Source: Candidatus Gastranaerophilales bacterium (GTDB taxonomy: Bacteria; Cyanobacteriota; Vampirovibrionia; Gastranaerophilales; Gastranaerophilaceae). From it: a stretch of DNA of 64,000 nt. Both the position numbers and the translations under genes were made by a program. The notes beneath the pieces were generated by a model that was not told the DNA's origin, did not search any database, and saw nothing but the letters and a program-made list of their open reading frames with translations. Where the stretch lies: the NCBI GenBank assembly GCA_944324455.1, contig CALUWJ010000004.1, forward strand, positions 62,001-126,000. Direction: 5' to 3'. Below, piece after piece: positions 7,865 to 17,121 of this stretch. Each line of letters opens with the position of its first letter. Position 1 is the stretch's first letter.

Positions 7865-9303
7865 AAATCTTTATTTAAAATTGCAAGAAAAGGAATAATT
7901 TCTAAACGTCCGATTAGCATTAAAAGAATTAAAATCCATCTTGTTGATGTGTGTAATATTGCAAAACTATCTAGTGGGCCGACAATTCCATACGCAGGTC
8001 CAACATTACCCAATGCAGTAATTGAGGTGCTAAAAGCAATAACTGCATTTTTTTCTATTAAAAGAATTAAAAGAACCCCTATGGCATATATTAAAAAGTA
8101 AAAAATTAAAAAAGCCACCATTTGAGAAATGATATCAGAAGCAATTGCACTTCCTTCCAGTTTAATTGGATAAACTCCCTGTGGATGAATAATTTTATTT
8201 AATTCTCTTTTTAAATATTTGGCTATAAACACCCATCTTATTATTTTAATTCCGCCCGATGTAGAGGCGGCACAGCCTCCTGTAAAAAATGCCAAAAATA
8301 AAATAATTTTGCTTACTATATCCCATTTTACATAATTATCAACAGCAAAACCTGTTGTGGTCATTGTTGTAATTATTTCAAAAGAAGAATTTATAAAAGC
8401 ATCTTTAATACTGTAATGCGAATTTAAAATTAAGCTAAAAGCTAATAATAGTGATAATATAATTGTTGTTAGGGTGTATATTTTCAATTCTTCGCTTTTA
8501 AATAGGGCAGCAGGTTTTTTGTTTTTAATACACCTATAAATAATGATGTAGTTTATTCCTGCTAAAAACATAAATAATAGAACGCATATGGTAACTTTTG
8601 TGTTGTTGTAATCAATAATGCTGTTTGGCATAGCACTAAGGCCTCCTGTGGCAATAGTGGAAAAGCTTGTTATTGTAGCATGATATAAATCAAGTCCGCA
8701 AAATTTTAATGCAATAATTTCTAAAATAGTATAAGTTAAATATATTGCCCAAAGCCAGCTTGCTGTATATCTTATCCTTGGGGTTGCTTTGTCTTGCGTT
8801 GGAACAGGGGCTTCTGCGTAAAACATTTGGCGCCCTGCAACTGCTATTCTTGGTAATACCGCAATAAATAAAACAACTATTCCCATACCTCCAAGCCATT
8901 GACTTAAAGAACGAAAGAAAAATAGGGTTTTGGGATACAAGCTAAAATCTTGCATTATGGTTGCGCCTGTTGTAGTTATTCCTGACATGGATTCAAAACA
9001 GGCATTTGTAAAACTCATATTATAAAATAGATATGGAATTGAATATATTAAGGCAAAAAGAACCCAAGAAAAAAACACTATTGTTAATGATTCCGTTTTT
9101 TTAATGTTATCAACTTCTTTTTGGTTAACTTTTTTTATAGTGAATAAAAAACCGAGTGCAATTGTGAAAATGCCCGTTATCAGAAAAGGAATAATTTCTT
9201 TTGATTCATTTAAAAAAAATGCTGCTATTATCGGAACAATAAATAATGCGCCGATATGTTTTAAAAATGTGCCGAGAATATTAAAAATTATACTGTATCT
9301 CAT
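7852..9303 (-). CDS. trkH: Trk potassium uptake channel subunit TrkH
   Basis: A 483-residue membrane channel for K+ uptake. The four selectivity-loop repeats are recognisable: SGITTTGAT, STIATGGLS, TMTTTGFA and TALGNVGPA, each between paired helices. TrkH associates with the cytoplasmic NAD/ATP-binding regulator TrkA. The trkA gene lies directly upstream and overlaps in an ATGA junction (9300-9303), indicating translational coupling. Full length for the family. Confidence 0.93.
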   Translation of the reverse strand: MRYSIIFNILGTFLKHIGALFIVPIIAAFFLNESKEIIPFLITGIFTIALGFLFTIKKVNQKEVDNIKKTESLTIVFFSWVLFALIYSIPYLFYNMSFTNACFESMSGITTTGATIMQDFSLYPKTLFFFRSLSQWLGGMGIVVLFIAVLPRIAVAGRQMFYAEAPVPTQDKATPRIRYTASWLWAIYLTYTILEIIALKFCGLDLYHATITSFSTIATGGLSAMPNSIIDYNNTKVTICVLLFMFLAGINYIIIYRCIKNKKPAALFKSEELKIYTLTTIILSLLLAFSLILNSHYSIKDAFINSSFEIITTMTTTGFAVDNYVKWDIVSKIILFLAFFTGGCAASTSGGIKIIRWVFIAKYLKRELNKIIHPQGVYPIKLEGSAIASDIISQMVAFLIFYFLIYAIGVLLILLIEKNAVIAFSTSITALGNVGPAYGIVGPLDSFAILHTSTRWILILLMLIGRLEIIPFLAILNKDLWKN

Positions 9304-10640
9304 GGTTTGAAGTATTCCTTGACAGCCATTACATCATCAGATTTAACAAATACCAATAAAACATCGTTTGGCATAATTTCTGTTTGACCTTTTGGAATAA
9401 TAACTTTTGAGCCTCTATTGATTATTGCAATTACACAAGGAAACGGCAGTTTTATTTCAAACAACGGTTTTGTTTCAAAATTTTTAGGGACAAGTATTTC
9501 TATAATTTCACCTTGTCCTCGTTCAACTGTGGCTAGTACACAGGCTCTGAAATCCATTATCCGATTTTTAATTTCATGTACACAAGCTTCTCTTTGAGAT
9601 ATTGCAACATCAACTCCGACTCTTTCAAAAAGATTGCCTGTAATGCCTTGGGAAACTCTTGTTATAACTTTTTTGGCGCCTAATTGTTTAGATAATAAAG
9701 AGCATAAAAGATTTTTTTCATCATTATTGGTTATAGCTACAACAACATCGTTTCTGCCTATTTCTTCTTGTTCTAATAATTCAAGATTTGTACCGGAGCC
9801 ATTTAAAACTAAAGATTTTTTAAGATTTTGAGATAAAAATTCACATCTTTCATAATCATTTTCAATTAATTTTATATTCATTGAAGTTTTTTCAAGCGCT
9901 TGTGCTAATTCACACCCAACCGAACCACCGCCAATAATTGCGATTTTTTTAACATTTCCTTTTGAAACAAAAAGTTCACTAACTGCAATATCAAGCCCTA
10001 TGGGTGTACCCATTAAAATAATTTTGTCGTTTAATAAAAATTCGCTGTTGCCGTTTGGAATAAATAATTCATCATTTCTTACAATGCCGACAACCAGAAC
10101 TTCTGAATTAAAATAACAATCCTTTAGTTTTTGATTTAAGAGCTCAGAATCTTCTTTTATTCTATATTCTAATAATCTCGCTCTGCCTTGCGCAAAATTT
10201 TCAACATCCACTGCTTCAGGAACCGTAATGATTTTAAAAATTTCTTGTACAAGTAAATTTTGCGGCCAGATAATATTTTCTATTCCTTGAACATAGCTTG
10301 AATGATACTCGTCTTTTAGAGCATTTAAAGATTCAAGAGATTCTTTTTTGGATACAAAGCAAACAGTTTGAGCTCTTGAAACTTCTTTTGCCATTAGACA
10401 AGCTATTATATTTTGTTCATCATCAGATGAGCAGGCTATAAAAACATCTGCTGATGCTACATCTGCTTTTTTTAATATGTTAATATTTAACGCGTCAGCG
10501 CAAATTACACCGACATCCAGTCTTGAAAAAGATTCCAGATTTTTTTGATTTGGGTCAATAACAATGACATCATGATCTTCAAAAAATTCAACTGCTATTG
10601 CGCTTGCCATCTCATTTGCGCCATATATTATTATTCTCAT
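9300..10640 (-). CDS. trkA: Trk potassium uptake regulator TrkA
   Basis: A 446-residue cytoplasmic regulator with two tandem RCK units. Each has a Rossmann NAD-binding domain: YGANEMASAIA near the start, and IGGGSVGCELA in the middle. Each is followed by a TrkA-C domain. The conserved acidic residue ending the second nucleotide site lies in LIENDYERC. TrkA gates TrkH according to nucleotide state. It starts 6 bases after ffh and overlaps trkH by 4 bases. Confidence 0.93.
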   Translation of the reverse strand: MRIIIYGANEMASAIAVEFFEDHDVIVIDPNQKNLESFSRLDVGVICADALNINILKKADVASADVFIACSSDDEQNIIACLMAKEVSRAQTVCFVSKKESLESLNALKDEYHSSYVQGIENIIWPQNLLVQEIFKIITVPEAVDVENFAQGRARLLEYRIKEDSELLNQKLKDCYFNSEVLVVGIVRNDELFIPNGNSEFLLNDKIILMGTPIGLDIAVSELFVSKGNVKKIAIIGGGSVGCELAQALEKTSMNIKLIENDYERCEFLSQNLKKSLVLNGSGTNLELLEQEEIGRNDVVVAITNNDEKNLLCSLLSKQLGAKKVITRVSQGITGNLFERVGVDVAISQREACVHEIKNRIMDFRACVLATVERGQGEIIEILVPKNFETKPLFEIKLPFPCVIAIINRGSKVIIPKGQTEIMPNDVLLVFVKSDDVMAVKEYFKP

Positions 10641-10646
10641 AATTAA

Positions 10647-12005
10647 TTAAAACGGAAACTTAGGCATTCCTTTAAAAGGCATTTTACCTTTTTTGCCTTT
10701 TAGGGATTTTTTAAGCCCGCCAAATCCTTTCATCATTTTTCTCATTGTTTCAAATTGAGCTATAAAAGCATTTAATTCATTGATATCCATGCCTGCACCC
10801 ATGGCAATTCTTTTTTTTCTTGAAGCATTTAAAATGTTTGGATTTTTTCTTTCTTGCGGCGTCATAGATTGAATGAATACTTCAATTTTTTTGAATTGTT
10901 TTTCTCCTTCATGGGAGATTTTTTCTGTATCGTCTTTAGAAATTCCCAAAGGAAGCATAGATAAAATTCCGCCAAAAGAGCCTAAGGCTTTAATTTGCTT
11001 TTGGATTTTAAGAAAATCCTCAAAGCCGAATTCATCTTTTAGCATTTTATCTTCAAGAGCTTTTGCTTCTTTTATATCTATATTTTTTTGAGCACGTTCA
11101 ACCAAAGTAACGATATCACCCATGCCTAAAATGCGATTTGCCATTCTGTCTGGGTGAAAATCTTCAAGAGGAACAATATTTTCCCCTGTTGCAATTAATT
11201 TAATCGGTTTTTTGGTCGCATGGACAATACTTAGCGCGCATCCGCCTTTTGTATCGCCATCTAATTTTGTTAAAATAACACCATCTATTCCTAACTGTTC
11301 GTCAAAATCAAGGGCAACTTCAAGAGCGGCTTGACCTATCATAGAATCCACAACAAGCAGTTTTTCATTTATTTTAAAGCTATGGTTTAAAATCATAAGT
11401 TCAGCCATCATATCAGAATCAATCTGCAGTCTTCCGGCTGTATCAAATATTAAAACAGTATTATTGTTTTCTTTTGCAAAATCCAGTGAAGCTTTTGCGA
11501 TTTTTGTAACATCTTTTTCTTCATCAATCGAAAAGAAATCAATATTGTTATCATTAGCTAGAGTCTTTAATTGCAATATTGCAGCAGGTCTATATACATC
11601 TAATGCAACCAAAAGAGGGGATTTGCCTTCTTTTTTTAATTTGAGGGCTAATTTAGCAGCACTTGTTGTTTTACCTGAACCTTGCAAACCTAACATCATG
11701 ATGATTGATGGGTTGGTATCTAATTTTAATGGCGATTGCTTTTCACCTAATAAATTTGTTAATTCATCATTTACAATTTTTATTAATGTTTGAGATGGAT
11801 TAGTAGATTCAACAACTTTTTCACCTATTACTTTATCTTTTATAGATGAAATAAACCCTTTGACAACATTCAATGAAACATCAGCCCCCAATAAAGCCCG
11901 TCTAATTTCTCTTAGGGCATCTTGGATATTCTCATCTGTTAAAGTTGAGTTTTTGCCTGTTGTTGCAATAATTTGCTGTAATTTTTCAGATAAATTATCA
12001 AACAT
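10647..12005 (-). CDS. ffh: Signal recognition particle protein Ffh
   Basis: A 452-residue SRP GTPase targeting nascent membrane proteins. The N domain covers about 1-95. The G domain has GLQGSGKT (106-113), DTAGRLQ and TKLDGD. The Met-rich M domain covers about 325-452, with GMGAGMDINELNAFIAQFE, and ends in a basic Gly/Lys/Pro-Phe tail. Usual length. It is the first gene of a leftward operon with trkA, trkH, the formyltransferase and the endonuclease. No strong ribosome site is visible before the ATG. It diverges from the HEAT-repeat gene across about 130 bases of AT-rich DNA. Confidence 0.96.
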   Translation of the reverse strand: MFDNLSEKLQQIIATTGKNSTLTDENIQDALREIRRALLGADVSLNVVKGFISSIKDKVIGEKVVESTNPSQTLIKIVNDELTNLLGEKQSPLKLDTNPSIIMMLGLQGSGKTTSAAKLALKLKKEGKSPLLVALDVYRPAAILQLKTLANDNNIDFFSIDEEKDVTKIAKASLDFAKENNNTVLIFDTAGRLQIDSDMMAELMILNHSFKINEKLLVVDSMIGQAALEVALDFDEQLGIDGVILTKLDGDTKGGCALSIVHATKKPIKLIATGENIVPLEDFHPDRMANRILGMGDIVTLVERAQKNIDIKEAKALEDKMLKDEFGFEDFLKIQKQIKALGSFGGILSMLPLGISKDDTEKISHEGEKQFKKIEVFIQSMTPQERKNPNILNASRKKRIAMGAGMDINELNAFIAQFETMRKMMKGFGGLKKSLKGKKGKMPFKGMPKFPF

Positions 12006-12137
12006 AAAAATATTTTACTATAAAAATAAAAAATAATTAAATCTTTATATCGATATAAAGATTGTATAAGGAAATCAAAAAAAACATTTTTTATGTGTAT
12101 AATGAAGAAAATGAAGAAGTAATAATGAGGTAAGATA

Positions 12138-12440
12138 ATGCAAGCAGTAGTAAATTCAAGCATCATTCAACAAGACAATATTTCTGAAAAACTTGATTAT
12201 TTATTATCTGATGTTGATTCAAATACAAAAAACGATGTTGAAAATTCAATCGTAGCAATGGGAGCAAAAGCAGTTAATGCGCTTGTTCAAAAGTTAAGAA
12301 CATTAAAAGGTTTACAAAGAGGAATTGTTGCTATGAGTTTGATTAGAATTGGAGAAAGCTCAATCGCTCCTTTAAAAGCGCTTGCATATGAAGATGAAAG
12401 TTGTCAATGGATGGCAGATTATCTTTTATCTGAAATATAG
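12138..12440 (+). CDS. Small HEAT-repeat-like protein
   Basis: A 100-residue soluble protein with a GAGGTAAG ribosome site. About residues 37-98 read as two HEAT/PBS-lyase-type helical repeats (AMGAKAVNALVQKLRTL, then RIGESSIAPLKALAYEDE). Such repeats normally bind other proteins; in cyanobacteria they occur in phycobilin lyases, but here there are no phycobilisome genes. A TATAAT at 12098-12103 may be the -10 element. Own promoter and terminator, so a single-gene unit. Partner unknown. Confidence 0.75.
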   Translation: MQAVVNSSIIQQDNISEKLDYLLSDVDSNTKNDVENSIVAMGAKAVNALVQKLRTLKGLQRGIVAMSLIRIGESSIAPLKALAYEDESCQWMADYLLSEI

Positions 12441-12455
12441 CATAAAATGTTTATA

Positions 12456-12488
12456 AAAAAGACGCACATAATTTTGTGCGTCTTTTTT
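12456..12488 (+). terminator. Intrinsic terminator after the HEAT-repeat gene
   Basis: GACGCACA (12461-12468) pairs with TGTGCGTC (12475-12482), with flanking A and T runs of six to seven bases. Confidence 0.92.
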
Positions 12489-12545
12489 TATTCAAATAAT
12501 TAGCATTTTGGATAACCTTTTATGGTAATGAATACAAACCAAAAT

Positions 12546-12580
12546 AAACGCATAATCTTAGAATAAAAATTGTGCGTTTT
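12546..12580 (+). other. Leader hairpin before the SLH gene
   Basis: AAACGCA (12546-12552) pairs with TGCGTTT (12573-12579), followed by a short T run. It lies 35 bases before the SLH start codon and its sequence echoes the terminator just upstream. It may be a second terminator or a 5' leader structure that stabilises or controls the surface-protein mRNA. Confidence 0.4.
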
Positions 12581-12614
12581 TGTAAAAAATAAATGCAACA
12601 TAAAAGGAGGAAAA

Positions 12615-14483
12615 ATGACTATCAAAAGAAGTTTATTATCTGGCGCTACAATTGGTTTATGTGCACTAGCTTTAACTGTTCCAATGTCATTTGCAGCATG
12701 TCCTGTAGCAAATGATGATTGCGGTTGCAATAAGAAAACTGAGATTGTAACACCTGACAACGCTACATGCTCAAAATGTAAACAAGCAGATTGCAATTGT
12801 GAAAAGAAAAAACAAAAATGTGATCCATGCGAAAAACAAAAATCTGATTGCGGTTGCCCTACTGGAGCTGCAGCACCTTGTGTTGAAACAAAACCCTTAA
12901 ATCAACAAACTTATGCTTATCCGAATGCTATTTATTCAAATTCCAACACTGCACAAGTGGGGGAGGAGTTAAATAACGCAACTATTAATGATTCATTATT
13001 AACACCATCATATAGAGGTGTTCCTGTTGAATGTGGCTGCGCTACCGGCGGTGCTGCTCCTGTAATTAGCGCAGACGATATGCCAAAATATGATTGCGAT
13101 GCTCCATCAAATGTTTATTCAACTACAACAATGGATATTATTAAGACATCTAAAGAACCATGCTCTTGCTTAGGTTTTACAGGTGCTGCTGCTGATATTA
13201 CAGCTCAACAATATCCTGATGTATTTGATAGTTACTGGGCAAGCAGTGATATTAACCGTTTAACAGAACAATGTGTTCTAGAAGGTTATCCTGATGGTAT
13301 GTTCAAGCCAAACAGAAAAGTATCACGTGCTGAAATGGCAACAATGGTTGTTAAAGGATATAATTTAGATGTAACTTCTGATTGTGATTCTTTAACATTT
13401 AAAGATGTTCCTAAAAATCACTGGGCTCATGACTACATTTCAAAAGGTGTGGCTGAAAACATGATTGCAGGAAAAACAAATAATATGTTTGCACCTAACG
13501 AAAATATAACAAGAACAGAAGCATTAACTATTATGGCAAAAGGTTTAAGCTGTCCTATGGATGAAGCAAAAGCTGATGAAATTTTGTCAAAATATAAAGA
13601 TGGTGCTCAAGTTCCATGCTGGGCAAAAGAACATGTAGCTAAAGCCATCGATAATGGTGCGCTAAAAAATGAAAGAAATCAAGATTATATCAGACCAAAC
13701 GACAAAGCAACACGTGCTGAAGCAAGCTCTATGTTGCAAGGAATGAGAATTGCAGGCGGTTATGATAAATCTACAAAAACTGCTTCTCAAGATTTAGGCG
13801 GTAAAACTTATATTGAACGTGAAACAAAGGTTACTATACCAACATTACAATTAACAATGAATGATATCATTAATGCTAAACATGCAAATGTAGGTGAACA
13901 ATTTGCAGCCAAAACACTTAATGAAATCACTATAAATGGTCAAGTATTCCCATGCGGTTCAACTGTTAGAGGTAAAGTAACTGAAGTTACAAGACCAAGC
14001 AAAAATAATGAAGGTTCATTGAGATTATCATTTAATGAAATCATTAACTGTGATGGTTGCAAGGCACAATTGCCAAAACAAATCTTAACTGCTAAAGTTG
14101 AAAGACAAAAAGATATTAACCCATTGTTAAGATTAGTTCAATTCCCATTCACTTGGACAGGTTCATTAATTGGTACTGCAGGAAGAACAATCGGTGGTGC
14201 TGCTATTGGTATTGCAAATGCTGCTGAAGGATTGCTTGATCAAACAGGTGTGGGTACATCTGAATTATTATCAGGTAAATTTAAAGCCGCAGGTAGAAGT
14301 TACCAAGATGGTATTAAAACCGTTGTTAAAGCTCCTGTTGATTTAACAAGAACTGCTCTATCAGGTACTATGGGATTATTCCAAACTTCAGGCGAAGAAT
14401 TGGCATATCTTGTAGATTCATCAGGAACACCAATTTCAAAAGTTAACCCTAAAGAAAAAATAACTATTGCTTTTGGACAATAA
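12615..14483 (+). CDS. Cys-rich SLH-domain surface protein
   Basis: A 622-residue exported protein. The signal peptide covers 1-27. Residues 28-90 hold 12 Cys in a metallothionein-like spread. A short CGC-TGAAAP motif occurs three times (79-88, 140-149, and the variant CSCLGFTGAAA 183-193). Three SLH domains follow (about 203-253, 261-312, 327-380). SLH domains bind secondary polymers of peptidoglycan. The C-terminal part (400-622) is not the porin barrel usual in cyanobacterial SLH proteins; it has a beta-type GSTVRGKVTEV segment and a Gly/Ala-rich stretch (514-540). The same architecture recurs in the exported protein at 27353-28042. The start at 12615 is chosen for its perfect AGGAGG site. 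Its own leader and terminator suggest an abundant envelope protein. Confidence 0.85.
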   Translation: MTIKRSLLSGATIGLCALALTVPMSFAACPVANDDCGCNKKTEIVTPDNATCSKCKQADCNCEKKKQKCDPCEKQKSDCGCPTGAAAPCVETKPLNQQTYAYPNAIYSNSNTAQVGEELNNATINDSLLTPSYRGVPVECGCATGGAAPVISADDMPKYDCDAPSNVYSTTTMDIIKTSKEPCSCLGFTGAAADITAQQYPDVFDSYWASSDINRLTEQCVLEGYPDGMFKPNRKVSRAEMATMVVKGYNLDVTSDCDSLTFKDVPKNHWAHDYISKGVAENMIAGKTNNMFAPNENITRTEALTIMAKGLSCPMDEAKADEILSKYKDGAQVPCWAKEHVAKAIDNGALKNERNQDYIRPNDKATRAEASSMLQGMRIAGGYDKSTKTASQDLGGKTYIERETKVTIPTLQLTMNDIINAKHANVGEQFAAKTLNEITINGQVFPCGSTVRGKVTEVTRPSKNNEGSLRLSFNEIINCDGCKAQLPKQILTAKVERQKDINPLLRLVQFPFTWTGSLIGTAGRTIGGAAIGIANAAEGLLDQTGVGTSELLSGKFKAAGRSYQDGIKTVVKAPVDLTRTALSGTMGLFQTSGEELAYLVDSSGTPISKVNPKEKITIAFGQ

Positions 14484-14504
14484 TAAAAATCAGCTCTGAT
14501 TTTT

Positions 14505-14533
14505 AAGACTGCAATTTTATTGCAGTCTTTTTT
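14505..14533 (+). terminator. Intrinsic terminator of the SLH gene
   Basis: AAGACTGCAA (14505-14514) and TTGCAGTCTT (14520-14529) form a 10-bp stem followed by T residues. The reverse strand lacks a T run, so it mainly serves the rightward SLH gene. Confidence 0.92.
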
Positions 14534-14538
14534 GATAT

Positions 14539-15906
14539 TTAAACTTCTATAACAGGTTTCATTTTGTTTTTAAATTTAGTGGTTGAGCCAAAGAATAATA
14601 AATCTACACTTCCCACAGGGCCGTTACGTTGTTTTGCGATAATGATTGAGGCTTTGTTTTTTAACTCCGGATTTTCTTTATCGTAATATTCTTCCCTATG
14701 AACAAACATTACAACATCAGCGTCTTGTTCGATTGCACCTGATTCTCTTAAATCTGACAGCATGGGACGTTTATCTGTTCTATCTTCAACCTTACGAGAT
14801 AATTGCGATAGAGAAATAATGGGGACGTTTAATTCACGGGCTAATGATTTTAGTCCTCTTGAAATACCTGAAATGGCTTGGTTTCTGTCCATAATTGTTT
14901 TATCTTCGATTAATTGAAGATAGTCTATTATAATTAAACCTAAATCAGGATATTTTGTTTTAATTCTTCTTGCTTTCGCTCTAATATCGGATAATGTAAC
15001 TCCTGATGAATCATCGATTAATATAGGAGCTTCATGGAGTTTATTCATTACATCGGCTATTTTTTCCCATTCTTGTTCATTTAATTCGCCAGTTCTTGCT
15101 CTTTGGGCATCAATTTCAGCTTCAGAACATAAAATACGCTGGGTTAATTGTCCGGCTGACATTTCAAGAGAGAATATCAAAACAGGAACATGCTGCTCTA
15201 TTCCTATGTTTTGCGCTATATTAAGTGCAAATGCGGTTTTACCCATTGATGGACGTGCAGCCAAGATGATTAAATCAGATTTTTGAAAACCTGCAAGCAT
15301 AGCATCAAGGTCGTAATAACCGCTGGGAACACCTGTGTATGAGCCTTTATTGTTAAATCTGAATTCAAGTTGTTCAACTGTTTCCATTAATAAATTTGTA
15401 ATTAGTTTGACATCTTGAGAGGATTTTTGTTGAGCAATATCAAAAATTGTCTTTTCTGCTACTTCAAGCGCAACTTCAGCTTCAGGATTTTTAAAAACTT
15501 CTTCAATTATTATAGACCCCGCATTTACAAGTTTTCTTTTGAGTGCATTTTCTTTAATGATTTGAGCATAATATTCAACATTTGATGATAGTACATTATC
15601 AAGCCCTAATTCACCAAGGTATTCTACTCCTCCTATGTCATCAAGCTTATTTCTTGAGCGAAAATATTCAGCTAAAGATAAAACATCGGTTGGTTTATTT
15701 TGGTTGTATAGGGTAAAAACGGCTTCATAGATTAATTTGTTTTGAGGTGAATAAAAGTGGTCAGGTTCTAATAATTCAACCACTTTATTCATGCTTTCGG
15801 GGTTTATTAATATTGAACCCAATACGGCAGCTTCTGCCTCAATATTATGAGGGGGGAGTCTTTTTATCATGGGTGCTGCTATTTTAGATGATGTTTTTGT
15901 TGCCAT
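14539..15906 (-). CDS. dnaB: Replicative DNA helicase DnaB
   Basis: A 455-residue hexameric helicase that unwinds DNA at the replication fork. The N-terminal domain begins PPHNIEAEAAVLGSIL (18-33). The RecA-like C-terminal domain has Walker A ARPSMGKT (217-224), Walker B LIIIDYLQL, and the SQLSRKVEDR and QDADVVMF motifs. Normal length, no intein. Transcribed leftward as an apparent single gene between the SLH and flagellin genes. Confidence 0.97.
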   Translation of the reverse strand: MATKTSSKIAAPMIKRLPPHNIEAEAAVLGSILINPESMNKVVELLEPDHFYSPQNKLIYEAVFTLYNQNKPTDVLSLAEYFRSRNKLDDIGGVEYLGELGLDNVLSSNVEYYAQIIKENALKRKLVNAGSIIIEEVFKNPEAEVALEVAEKTIFDIAQQKSSQDVKLITNLLMETVEQLEFRFNNKGSYTGVPSGYYDLDAMLAGFQKSDLIILAARPSMGKTAFALNIAQNIGIEQHVPVLIFSLEMSAGQLTQRILCSEAEIDAQRARTGELNEQEWEKIADVMNKLHEAPILIDDSSGVTLSDIRAKARRIKTKYPDLGLIIIDYLQLIEDKTIMDRNQAISGISRGLKSLARELNVPIISLSQLSRKVEDRTDKRPMLSDLRESGAIEQDADVVMFVHREEYYDKENPELKNKASIIIAKQRNGPVGSVDLLFFGSTTKFKNKMKPVIEV

Positions 15907-16017
15907 TTATAATTCCGTTTTTATATTCTTTGGATAATTCTATCACAAAACCATACTTTTGTTTAGTAAAGTTCTAACTTTTTTATAATTCTTTTGGCAT
16001 TTTAAAAACGTTACTAT

Positions 16018-16086
16018 ATCAGTGTTAGAGAAATTAAGCCAAGCCAAAGATTTAAATAATAGTAATTTTTAAATCATCAGTGTTAG
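16018..16086. repeat. Pair of 11-bp direct repeats upstream of flagellin
   Basis: ATCAGTGTTAG occurs at 16018-16028 and again at 16076-16086, 58 bases apart start to start, in the 226-base region between dnaB and flagellin. The spacing is between five and six helical turns. They could be binding sites for a flagellin regulator. No matching promoter consensus for a flagellar sigma factor is clear. Confidence 0.5.
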
Positions 16087-16090
16087 TAGT

Positions 16091-16108
16091 GCACTTAAGG
16101 ATAAGTGC
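16091..16108 (+). promoter_or_regulatory. 5'-leader hairpin with GGA loop before the flagellin ribosome site
   Basis: GCACTTA (16091-16097) pairs with TAAGTGC (16102-16108), exposing AGGA in the loop. The flagellin ribosome site AAAGGAG follows about 10 bases later. Two GGA elements, one in a hairpin loop and one in the ribosome site, is the arrangement bound by the translational repressor CsrA in flagellin leaders of other bacteria. No csrA gene is in this window, so the role is inference. Confidence 0.45.
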
Positions 16109-16132
16109 TAAAAATAGTAAAGGAGTATTGTC

Positions 16133-17032
16133 ATGGCAGTAGTTATCAACACAAATGTAGATTCAATTAAAATCCAAGGGCTTTTATCAAGCTCAACAAG
16201 TGCTTTATCTAAAGCAATGGAGAGAATGTCTTCAGGTTTAAAGGTTACTTCAGCAAAAGATGATGCAGCAGGTACAGTTATTGCAGCTCGTATGCAAGTG
16301 CAATTGGATGGTAATCAAACAGCACAAAATAACGTACAAAACGGTAATGCAATGTTAGCAACAGCTGAAGGTAATCTTGATGTTATTCAAGACAATTTAT
16401 CAAGAATTCGTGACTTAGCACTACAAGCAAAAAACGGTACTTATTCAGCTGAAGAAATTCAAGCAATGCAAGATGAAGTAGATGAACGTATGGCTGAAAT
16501 TGACCGTATTTCAACATCATCTAAATATTCTTCATTATCTTTATTTAATGATGAAGATTTGCAGGATAATGGTGTAACATTCCAAGTGGGTGCTGATTAC
16601 ACTGAAGATAATACAATTCTTGCAGATGGCAGTATTTTTGCAAAAGTAACATTTTCTGCTTTAACCGGAATGAACACTTTTGATTTAACAGTTATGACAA
16701 ATGCCGATCCTCAAACTCCAGCCGGCCCCGGTCAAGCTGAAGTTCCTGCAGCAGGTACATTTGCTGAAGCTGTATTAAATCTTGATACTGCTCTTGATAA
16801 TATTACAAGCAGAAAATCTGAAATAGGTTCAGCTCAAAACCGTCTAGAATCAGCTCTTGATACTTTGACAACACAATATGAAAACTTATCAAGCGCTAAA
16901 TCAATAATTATGGATGCTGATATTGCTTCTGAAGCTTCAAACTTTACTCAACAACAAATTCTTCAACAAGTATCAACATCTTTATTGGCTCAAGCAAACC
17001 AAGCGCCATCAATTGCTTTGAGTTTAGTATAA
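16133..17032 (+). CDS. Flagellin, short form
   Basis: A 299-residue flagellar filament subunit with conserved ends: an N-terminal D0/D1 helix region (about 1-140, with SGLKVTSAKDDAAG) and a C-terminal D1/D0 region (about 210-299, with IMDADIASEASNFTQQQIL). Only about 70 residues lie between, so the outer D2/D3 domains are essentially absent. The C-terminus ends IALSLV rather than the common LSLLR. Strong AAAGGAG ribosome site. No other flagellar gene is nearby; the gene has its own leader and terminator, as expected of a highly expressed filament gene. Confidence 0.93.
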   Translation: MAVVINTNVDSIKIQGLLSSSTSALSKAMERMSSGLKVTSAKDDAAGTVIAARMQVQLDGNQTAQNNVQNGNAMLATAEGNLDVIQDNLSRIRDLALQAKNGTYSAEEIQAMQDEVDERMAEIDRISTSSKYSSLSLFNDEDLQDNGVTFQVGADYTEDNTILADGSIFAKVTFSALTGMNTFDLTVMTNADPQTPAGPGQAEVPAAGTFAEAVLNLDTALDNITSRKSEIGSAQNRLESALDTLTTQYENLSSAKSIIMDADIASEASNFTQQQILQQVSTSLLAQANQAPSIALSLV

Positions 17033-17083
17033 AAGAAGTGGTATAAATAGGCAAAAATATCTAACTGGTGATGGCAATACAGT

Positions 17084-17112
17084 GGGTCGATTGAAAAATC
17101 GACCCTTTTTTT
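17084..17112 (+). terminator. Intrinsic terminator of flagellin
   Basis: GGGTCGATT (17084-17092) pairs with AATCGACCC (17097-17105) around a GAAA loop and is followed by seven T residues. Confidence 0.93.
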
Positions 17113-17121
17113 AACTATAAA

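Noticed and set aside
12138-12440. Phycobilin lyase role for the HEAT-repeat protein
   Set aside because: Only two short repeats and no photosynthetic genes; generic protein binding is more likely.
15907-16132. FliA (sigma-28) or sigma-54 promoter for flagellin
   Set aside because: TAAAGTT (15967-15973) and TTGGCA-like words exist, but the matching second elements at the correct spacing do not.
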